A stretch of DNA of 64,000 nt from an uncultured Clostridia bacterium (GTDB lineage: Bacteria > Bacillota > Clostridia > Peptostreptococcales > Anaerovoracaceae): contig CALWZU010000001.1 in NCBI GenBank assembly GCA_944386095.1, positions 1-64,000 of the forward strand. The letters run 5' to 3'. The notes below the pieces were generated by a model that was not told the origin of the DNA, did no database searches, and was given only the letters and a program-made list of their open reading frames with translations. The position numbers and the translations under genes were made by a program. This document shows positions 57,388-64,000 of the stretch, one piece after another (position 1 is the stretch's first letter; each line of letters opens with the position of its first letter).

Positions 57388-58871
57388 TGATCGGTTATTT
57401 GGAAGATACAATCGCAGCGATCGCTACCGCGCCGGGAGAGGGCGGTATCGGTATTGTCAGAATCAGCGGAGAAAAGGCGGAAGCCATTCTCCGTTCTGTT
57501 TTTGTACCGGTTCATATACACCGGCAAAAAGGAGGGCCATCCTTTGAAAAGCAGCCGGGATCTTGTGAAAAGCAAATGTTTTTGCCGGATTCCCTGGCAA
57601 TGAGCACAGGCGGACTGGTGGAAAACCGCAAAATGACCTACGGTTATATTGTGGAATATGACGAAGAGGGAACGGAAAACCGAATCGACGAGGTTCTTGC
57701 CGTTTATATGAAAAAGCCCACCACCTATACCATGGAAGATGTGGTGGAGATATATTGTCACGGCAGTATGATTTCCCTGAAAAAAACCCTGGCCCTGGTT
57801 CTTTCTAACGGAGCGCGGCTGGCAGAGCCCGGAGAATTTACAAAAAGAGCTTTTTTAAACGGCAGGATCGACCTGTCTCAGGCGGAGGCTGTTATCGATT
57901 TGATCCGGGCCAGGTCAGAGAAAGGCTATGAAGCGGCTATGGATCAGCTTTCCGGAAGATTATCCCATAAGGTCAAACAGCTACGCCAGGAGCTGACGGA
58001 ACTGCTCGTGCAAATCGAGGTAAATATCGATTATCCGGATGAGGATATCCAGATCCTTTCCGATCAGAAGCTGAAAGAAGGCCTGGAGGAGCTGAGGGAA
58101 AAACTTTTTCTGCTTAAAAAAACCATGAATACGGGGAAGATTTTCAGGGACGGGCTGAAAACGGTCATCGCGGGAAAGCCAAACGTGGGAAAATCTTCTT
58201 TGATGAACAGCCTTTTAAAGGAAAATCGTTCTATCGTAACCGATATACCGGGAACAACAAGGGATACCATTGAGGAAATGTTCAGCCTTAGGGGGATATA
58301 TCTCCGAATCATCGATACGGCGGGGATCCGAAGGACCGGGGATGTGGTAGAACAGCTGGGTGTGGAAAAAAGCAGAGAAATGTATCAAAACGCAGATCTG
58401 GTACTGCTGCTTTTAGATGGCTCAGCCCCTCTTTCTTCAGAAGATGAAGAGCTGATCCAGGAGCTGAAGGATAAAAAAGCCATCGTTCTGATTAATAAAA
58501 TCGATCAAAAGCGGGTTTTATTTAAAGAAGACCTTCAGAAGAAATTACCGGATAAAAAAATTATCGAAATCTCCGTGCAAAAGGAAATCGGTCTGGATCA
58601 GATGGAAGAGGAAATCTGTCAAATGGTGGAACAGGGAAATGTCCGGTCCCAGGAAGGGGTTGTGGTCACAAACGAAAGGCATGGCGCTCTCCTGGAGCAG
58701 GCGATAAAAGCCATAGAAGACGGGCTTTTTTCCCTGTCTATGGGAGAAGCACCGGAAATCGTTGAAATCGATGTGCGGCAGGCCTGGGAGCTTTTGGGAG
58801 AGATCACGGGAGAAACCGCTACCGACGGTTTGATCGATGAGATTTTTTCCAGGTTCTGCCTGGGGAAATAG
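57387..58871 (+). CDS. mnmE: tRNA modification GTPase MnmE
   Basis: 494 residues, slightly longer than typical. Folate-binding N-terminal domain (DTIAAIATAPGEGGIGIVRIS), a helical domain interrupted by the G domain: GKPNVGKSSLMNSLL (G1), DIPGTTRDTIEE (G2), DTAGIRR (G3), NKID (G4). It ends in FCLGK, the modification Cys. It works with MnmG on the wobble uridine. In Bacillus mnmG, rsmG and noc follow here; in this genome a terminator and an LCP gene follow, so those genes must lie elsewhere. Confidence 0.96.
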   Translation: MIGYLEDTIAAIATAPGEGGIGIVRISGEKAEAILRSVFVPVHIHRQKGGPSFEKQPGSCEKQMFLPDSLAMSTGGLVENRKMTYGYIVEYDEEGTENRIDEVLAVYMKKPTTYTMEDVVEIYCHGSMISLKKTLALVLSNGARLAEPGEFTKRAFLNGRIDLSQAEAVIDLIRARSEKGYEAAMDQLSGRLSHKVKQLRQELTELLVQIEVNIDYPDEDIQILSDQKLKEGLEELREKLFLLKKTMNTGKIFRDGLKTVIAGKPNVGKSSLMNSLLKENRSIVTDIPGTTRDTIEEMFSLRGIYLRIIDTAGIRRTGDVVEQLGVEKSREMYQNADLVLLLLDGSAPLSSEDEELIQELKDKKAIVLINKIDQKRVLFKEDLQKKLPDKKIIEISVQKEIGLDQMEEEICQMVEQGNVRSQEGVVVTNERHGALLEQAIKAIEDGLFSLSMGEAPEIVEIDVRQAWELLGEITGETATDGLIDEIFSRFCLGK

Positions 58872-58897
58872 TTCCTTTTATTTTCATAAAACAAGCT

Positions 58898-58930
58898 AAA
58901 AAGCTGCGTTTCAAAGAAACGCAGCTTTTT
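58898..58930. terminator. Bidirectional terminator after mnmE
   Basis: aaaaagctgcgtttc and gaaacgcagcttttt are perfect 15-bp arms around an aaa loop. It ends the rpmH-mnmE operon and the converging LCP gene. Confidence 0.9.
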
Positions 58931-58988
58931 GTATCGGATATGATTTTTAAAGCTTTGCATACAAGCGACGGATTTCCATCAAGGGAGC

Positions 58989-59984
58989 TTAGGATGGCTC
59001 TGATTGGGAATCGCCTTCGCTGTCGATCGCACTGCCGGAGGAGGTCTGAGGCTGGAGAGAATAAATTTGGGTAAGCATTTCCTCAATACCCTCTTCATCA
59101 GCGAAATAATAGGAAAGATTATCCTGGTATCTGGCTTCTCCGGGCACCGTATAAGTAGCGATAGAGTCGGTGTTGAGTTTGGTAGCGTTTGTGGCGATTT
59201 TAATAGCCGTATCCAGGGTCATGTCGGATTGCACGTTTTCCAGGACCGAGCGGATAACGGAAGGCAGATTTAAGCCGATAGCCTGCTTAAAGGCGGAAAT
59301 CATAAATTCCTGCTGAGCCTGAATCCGGCCGATGTCCCCTTCCCGGTAGCCTTCATAACCGCTGTTGCCCTTTCTGAAGCGCAGGAATTGGATCGCGGTG
59401 TCCTTGTCCAGAACCTGATAGCCTTCCGGTATGTCGATCTTTAAGGGCGGGTCGTCGTAAGGGTCCGTATAATACATATGGAAGGGAATATTCATGGGAA
59501 CGCCGCCCAGGGCTTCCACGATATTGCCTACGCCTTCATAATCGATTTCCATGTAAAAGTTAATGGGAATGCCCATTAAAAGGTCGCTGACAGCGGTAGC
59601 CGTTCCGATGGCGCCTCCGTCATGATAAGCTGCGTTGATTTTTCTGTCCGCGCCGCCGCCCCCCGACTCTCTTTCATAATAGGTGTCCCTTGGAACCGAG
59701 ATCAGATCCACATGCTGCAGGTTCATATCATAGCTGGCCAGCAGAATGGTGTCCGTCAGGTTGGTGTTGATACCCATTAAAAGGACGTTGACCCGTTCGG
59801 AGTTGGTAAAAGCGTCAAAGAAAGGGCTGTTTGGGTCTACCAAGGTAGGCAGATCCTCTGCCAGGATCGTATCGGATTCGAAAATACGAATATCGCCTAC
59901 TTTGTCAAATACGGCAAAGGCAGGCGTAAATATGACGGTGAATATTATCAGCGTCACCAGAAAAAATTTGATAAAATGCTTCAT
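58989..59984 (-). CDS. LytR-CpsA-Psr (LCP) family wall-polymer transferase
   Basis: 331 residues from the ATG at 59984 (SD GGGAAG, 7-8 bp away); the frame is open 29 codons further without an SD. A single N-terminal membrane segment (about 5-25, FFLVTLIIFTVIFTPAFAV), then the extracellular LCP domain: VLLMGINTNLTDTILLASYD, SVPRDTYYERESG, DRKINAAYHDGG with the Arg, and FLRFRKGNSGYEGY. LCP enzymes attach teichoic-acid-like polymers to peptidoglycan. The tail is S/E/Q-rich. Single gene with no obvious operon partner. Confidence 0.9.
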   Translation of the reverse strand: MKHFIKFFLVTLIIFTVIFTPAFAVFDKVGDIRIFESDTILAEDLPTLVDPNSPFFDAFTNSERVNVLLMGINTNLTDTILLASYDMNLQHVDLISVPRDTYYERESGGGGADRKINAAYHDGGAIGTATAVSDLLMGIPINFYMEIDYEGVGNIVEALGGVPMNIPFHMYYTDPYDDPPLKIDIPEGYQVLDKDTAIQFLRFRKGNSGYEGYREGDIGRIQAQQEFMISAFKQAIGLNLPSVIRSVLENVQSDMTLDTAIKIATNATKLNTDSIATYTVPGEARYQDNLSYYFADEEGIEEMLTQIYSLQPQTSSGSAIDSEGDSQSEPS

Positions 59985-60101
59985 AATCATACTTCCCGTA
60001 ATTTGATTTTGAAAGGGAAACCGCTTTTTGGCGGCAGTCCGTAAAACACGAGTATAGTATAGCACAGTCAAATTGAAAAAAAGTTTCTTTTTTATTACAA
60101 T

Positions 60102-62114
60102 TTAAAGAAAAAACCATGACCCGATCTGATAGATCAGAAAAGCGACAACCCAGGCGACGCCGGTCTGAAAAGCCATGACCGCTATTGCCTTCCATATGCT
60201 TCCCAGCTCGTGGCGGACAGCGGAAATAGCCGCCACACAGGGGGTGTAAAGAAGAGTGAACACCAGGAAGGCAAAGGCCGCAAGAGGCGAAAAAATCTGA
60301 GATAAAGCGGCGCCCAGAGAAGCGGCGTCAGCGCCGGTTAGAACAGCAAAGGAGCTGACCACCGCTTCCTTGGCGGTAAAGCCTGTGATCAAAGCGGTGA
60401 CCGCTTCCCAGGATCCAAAGCCAAGAGGAGCGAACAAAGGCGCGATCCAGGCGCCGATGGTGGCGAGGATGCTGTCCGCGCTGGCGGTAACCACGTTCAG
60501 CCTGAAATCAAGGCTCTGAAGGATCCACAAAATCACCGTAGCCCCAAGGATAACCGTAAAGGCTCTTACAACAAAGCCCCAGGCCTTTTCCCACATATGG
60601 ATCAGTACGCTTTTCAGGGCGGGGAGACGGTAGGAGGGAAGCTCCATGACAAAGGGAACCGGATTTCCTTTAAACAGAGAATGCTTAAAAAGGAAACCCA
60701 CAAGGATTCCCATCAGAATCCCGATCAAATACAGTCCTACCATCACAAGAGCCTGATGGCTTTCAAAAAACGCAGCGGTAAACAGGGCGTAAATAGGAAG
60801 CTTGGCGCTACAGGACATAAAGGGAATCAGCAGGATGGTCATTTTCCGGTCTTTTTCACTGGCCAGCGTACGGGTTGCCATAATGGCGGGAACAGAGCAG
60901 CCAAAGCCGATGAGCATAGGGACAAAGGAACGGCCCGTAAGGCCGAATTTTCGCAAAAGCTTATCCATAACAAAGGCGACTCTTGCCATATAACCGCTGT
61001 CCTCCAGAAGGGACAGGAAAAAAAACATGACGACGATCAGGGGCAGGAAGGATAAAACCGTACCCACGCCGGAACAAACCCCTTCTATAATCAGGGCATG
61101 GACCCATGGATTGATGCCGTAGACGGAAAGAAGATCATCCAAAAGAAGGGTCAGACCGTCTATGCCGTAAGCCAGAAGGTCGCTGAGAAAACCGCCGATC
61201 ACGTTAAAGGACAGCCAGAAGATCAGGGCCATGATACCGATAAAAATAGGTATGGAAAAAATCTGGTGCGTCAGGATCCGGTCGATCTGCACCGAACGGA
61301 GATGTTCCTTGGTTTCCCCTTTTCGGCTGACCGCATCCCGGCAGATATGGTCGATGTACTGATAGCGCATATCCGCCAAAGCGGCTTCCCGGTCCGTTTG
61401 AAGGGCCTGCTCCATTTCATCTACTACATGTCCCAGGATATCCTTTTCGTTTTCGTTGATCTGAAGCTCCCGGATCATCAGATCATCTCCCTCCACCAGC
61501 TTGGTGGCGGCAAAACGGGTGGAAACGCCGATATTTTGCGCATGATCCTCTATCAGATGAGCAATGGAGTGGATCGCTCTGTGAACCTCTCCTGTACAAA
61601 AATCCATTTTTTGAGGAGGGATTTTCTGCATGGCGACGGCAATCGCCTTTTGGAGCAGCTCGTCAATGCCTTCATTTTTGCTGGCGGAAATAGGAATGAC
61701 CGGTATGCCCAGATCCTGGCTGAGCTTTTGTACATCGATGCTGTTGCCGCTGGCTCTGACCTCGTCCATCAGGTTCAAAGCCACGACCATGGGAATGCCA
61801 AGCTCGATCAGCTGCAGGGTCAGGTACAGATTCCGTTCGATATTGGTGGCGTCCAGAATGTCGATGACACAGTCCGGTTTTTCTTTTATGAGAAAATCCC
61901 GGGTCACGACCTCTTCCGCCGAGTAAGGGGAAAGGGAATAAATACCCGGGAGATCGACAACGATCATATCCTCGTGTTTTTTCATGCTGCCTTCTTTTTT
62001 TTCCACCGTAACGCCGGGGAAATTGCCAACATGCTGGTTGCTGCCGGTGATCTGATTAAACAGGGTGGTTTTTCCGCTGTTGGGATTGCCGATTAAAGCG
62101 AATGTTTTTGCCAT
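60102..62114 (-). CDS. feoB: Ferrous iron transport protein B
   Basis: 670 residues. The N-terminal GTPase domain has LIGNPNSGKTTLFNQITGS (G1), VDLPGIYSLSPYS (G3) and VALNLMDEV (G4), followed by a helical GDI-like region. The membrane domain begins near residue 285 and includes the Gate motifs FGCSVPAIMATRTL and VHALIIEGVCSGVGTV; the C-terminal half has several more helices. It imports Fe2+. Cys residues of the gate are present. It lies 22 bp after feoA; no feoC is visible. Confidence 0.96.
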   Translation of the reverse strand: MAKTFALIGNPNSGKTTLFNQITGSNQHVGNFPGVTVEKKEGSMKKHEDMIVVDLPGIYSLSPYSAEEVVTRDFLIKEKPDCVIDILDATNIERNLYLTLQLIELGIPMVVALNLMDEVRASGNSIDVQKLSQDLGIPVIPISASKNEGIDELLQKAIAVAMQKIPPQKMDFCTGEVHRAIHSIAHLIEDHAQNIGVSTRFAATKLVEGDDLMIRELQINENEKDILGHVVDEMEQALQTDREAALADMRYQYIDHICRDAVSRKGETKEHLRSVQIDRILTHQIFSIPIFIGIMALIFWLSFNVIGGFLSDLLAYGIDGLTLLLDDLLSVYGINPWVHALIIEGVCSGVGTVLSFLPLIVVMFFFLSLLEDSGYMARVAFVMDKLLRKFGLTGRSFVPMLIGFGCSVPAIMATRTLASEKDRKMTILLIPFMSCSAKLPIYALFTAAFFESHQALVMVGLYLIGILMGILVGFLFKHSLFKGNPVPFVMELPSYRLPALKSVLIHMWEKAWGFVVRAFTVILGATVILWILQSLDFRLNVVTASADSILATIGAWIAPLFAPLGFGSWEAVTALITGFTAKEAVVSSFAVLTGADAASLGAALSQIFSPLAAFAFLVFTLLYTPCVAAISAVRHELGSIWKAIAVMAFQTGVAWVVAFLIYQIGSWFFL

Positions 62115-62136
62115 ATATGGTTTACCTCTGCACGGT

Positions 62137-62415
62137 TTATTTTTTATGGAAACCGGATTTGATCCGGCGATATTCTTCTATCGTTTCACAGACCTGGATT
62201 TTTTTCGCGTCCTCCTGGCGCAGGGTCAGCTCGTAGCTTCTGAGGAAAACCTCGATAGGATCCCCCAAGGGTGCGATTTTGCGGACCAAAACCTCTGTTC
62301 CCGGCGTCAGGCCCATATCCAGAAGCCTTCTCCTGATGGCGCCTTCTCCGCCGACGGAGAGGATGACGCCCTTATGGCCGATTTTGACTTTATCCAAAGA
62401 AATGGTATTTTGCAT
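62137..62415 (-). CDS. feoA: Ferrous iron transport protein A
   Basis: 92 residues from the ATG at 62415 (SD AGGAGG). An SH3-like FeoA domain: SLDKVKIGHKGVILSVGGEG, RRRLLDMGLTPGTEVLV, PLGDPIEVFLRSYELTLRQED. It is longer at the C-terminus (about 17 residues) than most FeoA. It probably binds and regulates FeoB. It is preceded by an operator-like repeat. Confidence 0.94.
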   Translation of the reverse strand: MQNTISLDKVKIGHKGVILSVGGEGAIRRRLLDMGLTPGTEVLVRKIAPLGDPIEVFLRSYELTLRQEDAKKIQVCETIEEYRRIKSGFHKK

Positions 62416-62436
62416 ACTTCCTCCTGAAATCAAAAA

Positions 62437-62454
62437 AGTTAGCGAAAACTAACT
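62437..62454. promoter_or_regulatory. Inverted repeat in the feoAB leader, possible iron-regulator operator
   Basis: agttag-cgaaaa-ctaact is a perfect 6-bp inverted repeat, 18 bp in total, just downstream of the feoAB start site. The GTTAG/CTAAC half-sites resemble DtxR/IdeR-type boxes. Iron repression is the likely meaning but is inference. Confidence 0.5.
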
Positions 62455-62466
62455 CATACATAGTTT

Positions 62467-62495
62467 ATCTTAGCATTTCAAAGGGGTGGTGTCAA
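62467..62495 (-). promoter_or_regulatory. Promoter of feoAB
   Basis: On the minus strand a perfect TTGACA, a 17-bp spacer and TAAGAT. The inverted repeat lies between this promoter and feoA. Confidence 0.6.
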
Positions 62496-62705
62496 TGGGT
62501 TTAGACCTCTTTTATGAAGGAAAAGGTGCCGGCAGATTCCTGTTTCAAACAAAAATTTCAGGAAATTTTCAGATGCCTTTGCTATGATTGACAAAAGAAA
62601 GAGATCTATTCAAAAAAGCCTGTCTGACAAAAAATCTGTCTGGGGATATGAAAATGAAGATGAAAAATACCGGAAAAAGAAAATAAAAGAAAGGGGGGCA
62701 AAGGG

Positions 62706-63380
62706 ATGCGGATTTTGATTATTGAGGATGAGGTTCGGCTTGCGGAAGCTCTGGCGCAGATCCTGCGCCAGCAAAAATACGCGGCGGATGCGGTTTATAC
62801 GGGAGAAGACGGCCTTGCCTACGCTTTGAGCGGGCAGTATGATCTGGTGATTCTGGATGTGATGCTGCCGGGACTGAACGGCTATGAGGTCGTGCAGAAG
62901 ATGCGGCTTCAAAAAAACGCTACGCCCGTTTTGATGCTTACGGCAAAGGATGAAATTTCCGATAAGGTTGCCGGGCTGGATTGCGGAGCGGATGATTATA
63001 TGACAAAGCCCTTTGTAACGGAGGAGCTTTTGGCCAGGGTAAGGGCGCTGGCCAGGCGTCAGGGCGAGGTGGTACTGGAGCAGCTGAGCTTTGGGGATCT
63101 GGTTTTACATCTTTCCACTCATGAGCTTGCCGGAGAAAAAGGATCGATCCATCTGGGCTATAAGGAATTTGAGGTTTTAAAGCTGCTTTTATCTCATCCG
63201 GGAATGGTGGTTACAAAAAGCATGCTGATTGCCAAGGTATGGGGCATGGATTCAGAGGTGGAAGACAATAACGTGGAGGCCTATATTTCATTTTTGAGAA
63301 AAAAGCTTTCCTTCTTACATTCAAGGGTAGAAATCATCACCCTGCGGAAGGTGGGATACCGGCTGGAGGCGTCAAAATGA
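62706..63380 (+). CDS. OmpR/PhoB-family response regulator
   Basis: 224 residues. Receiver with MRILIIEDEVRLAEALAQIL, the phospho-acceptor Asp in LVILDVMLPGLNGYEVV, LTAKDE and the Lys in DDYMTKPFVTEELLARV. The C-terminal winged helix includes GYKEFEVLKLLLSHPG, VWGMDSEVEDNNVEAYISFLRKKL and ITLRKVGYRLEA. It is of the type often paired with an orthodox kinase. The stop overlaps the next gene as ATGA. Targets unknown. Confidence 0.93.
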   Translation: MRILIIEDEVRLAEALAQILRQQKYAADAVYTGEDGLAYALSGQYDLVILDVMLPGLNGYEVVQKMRLQKNATPVLMLTAKDEISDKVAGLDCGADDYMTKPFVTEELLARVRALARRQGEVVLEQLSFGDLVLHLSTHELAGEKGSIHLGYKEFEVLKLLLSHPGMVVTKSMLIAKVWGMDSEVEDNNVEAYISFLRKKLSFLHSRVEIITLRKVGYRLEASK

Positions 63381-64000
63381 TTCAAAAGCTGAAAAAAAAA
63401 TTCATTTTAATCAATATGAGTTTGGTTTTTCTGGTCTTGTTGGCGGTGTTTGGCGTTTTGCTGATTTCCACCTACGGACAGCTTCAGGGGCAGGGCCATA
63501 TGATTTTACAGATGGTCCTGGAGCGGGGATTCCAGCAGGAGGCGTTAGGGCTGGAGGATGCCGGAGAGTTTCCCCCTCCTCAGGATCCGCCGGCTATTAC
63601 GGACAGCCTGCGGGAAGAGGGAGCGCCTTTGATCTCCACCTTTCTGGTGTGGCTGGATCAAGAGGGAGAAATTGTAAAGCTGCAGGAAAATGATTTTTCC
63701 TCGGCCCAGGAATTATCTTCGGAGGCAGTAAGGGCAGCTCTGGAAAACCCCCGTCAGACAGGGGTGCTGGCGGAGCAGCAGCTGCGGTTTCTGAAAAAAG
63801 AAACCCCGGAGGGCATGTTGATCGCCTTTGCTGACAGAAGCAATGAAAGCTACGCCATGAAGCGGTTTTTGATCAATTCCTTTTGCGTAGGGCTGGGCGC
63901 ATTGGCTGCTTTTGCCCTTATCAGTCTGTTTTTGTCTTCCTGGGCCTTAAAGCCGGTGCAGGCGGCCTGGCAGAGACAAAAGCAGTTTGTAGCGGACGCC
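63377..64000 (+). CDS. Sensor histidine kinase, N-terminal part cut by the window end
   Basis: 208 codons are visible from the ATG at 63377. A membrane segment at about 9-31 (FILINMSLVFLVLLAVFGVL), an extracytoplasmic domain of about 130 residues with a P-rich patch, and a second membrane segment at about 165-190 (FLINSFCVGLGALAAFALIS). The frame ends in W-Q-R-Q-K-Q-F-V-A-D-A, exactly where the HisKA box (SHELRTPL) would begin. It is coupled to the response regulator by a 4-bp overlap. Confidence 0.92.
   Translation, partial: MIQKLKKKFILINMSLVFLVLLAVFGVLLISTYGQLQGQGHMILQMVLERGFQQEALGLEDAGEFPPPQDPPAITDSLREEGAPLISTFLVWLDQEGEIVKLQENDFSSAQELSSEAVRAALENPRQTGVLAEQQLRFLKKETPEGMLIAFADRSNESYAMKRFLINSFCVGLGALAAFALISLFLSSWALKPVQAAWQRQKQFVADA

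Overview
The window is a stretch of a spore-forming, low-to-mid GC Clostridia (Firmicutes) chromosome centred on the replication origin. The evidence is the dnaA-dnaN-recF-gyrB-gyrA block on one side and rpmH-rnpA-yidD-yidC-jag-mnmE on the other, plus sporulation genes (spoIIR, sipL, yabP, yabQ), WalRK, an SLH-domain surface protein and FeoAB. The combination looks like the Lachnospirales/Anaerotignum part of Clostridia, but the genus is not proven. I see no rRNA, tRNA, CRISPR array, prophage or insertion sequence; this is core chromosome rather than an island.

Layout. 0.2-9.4 kb (minus strand): cell-envelope genes. Three secreted proteins carry copper-amine-oxidase-type stalk domains; one looks like an abundant surface protein driven by tandem consensus promoters, and one fuses the stalk domain to a TolC-like helical region. 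An SLH protein, an S41 peptidase, a DUF1934 protein and Ddl follow. 10.7-12.5 kb (minus): spoIIR and ispE. 12.9-24.0 kb (plus): an 11-kb purine cluster, purL-E-C-M-N-F-H-D, transcribed head-on to the replication fork. Its PurF lacks the N-terminal catalytic cysteine and other glutaminase residues. 24.1-35.0 kb (minus): sipL, thiolase, isochorismatase-like hydrolase, surE, DUF951, cvpA, rsmA, rnmV, divIC-like, yabQ, yabP, walK, walR. 35.2-36.5 kb (plus): a DnaD-type primosome protein whose C-terminus looks like the N-terminal zinc region of a DnaC/DnaI helicase loader, with no AAA+ domain. 36.5-45.1 kb (minus): purA, dnaB, rplI, gdpP, DUF2232, rpsR, ssb, rpsF and an aminotransferase. 45.1-54.6 kb (minus): trpS, gyrA, gyrB, recF, dnaN, dnaA. 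55.0-58.9 kb (plus): the rpmH-mnmE operon. 59.0-62.4 kb (minus): an LCP protein and feoBA. 62.7-64.0 kb (plus): a response regulator and a histidine kinase cut by the window end.

The origin appears bipartite. DnaA boxes lie upstream of dnaA (54.67-54.76 kb). The dnaA-dnaN gap holds a cluster of near-consensus boxes followed by a GC block and TAC/CTA triplets, resembling the Bacillus basal unwinding element. From there most genes run with the forks, leftwards on the minus strand and rightwards on the plus strand. The exceptions are the purine cluster, the dnaD-like gene, and LCP/feoBA.

Many start codons were set inside longer open frames by choosing the ATG/GTG/TTG behind a clear Shine-Dalgarno sequence. 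Functional calls rest on recognising family motifs by eye; no database search was run.
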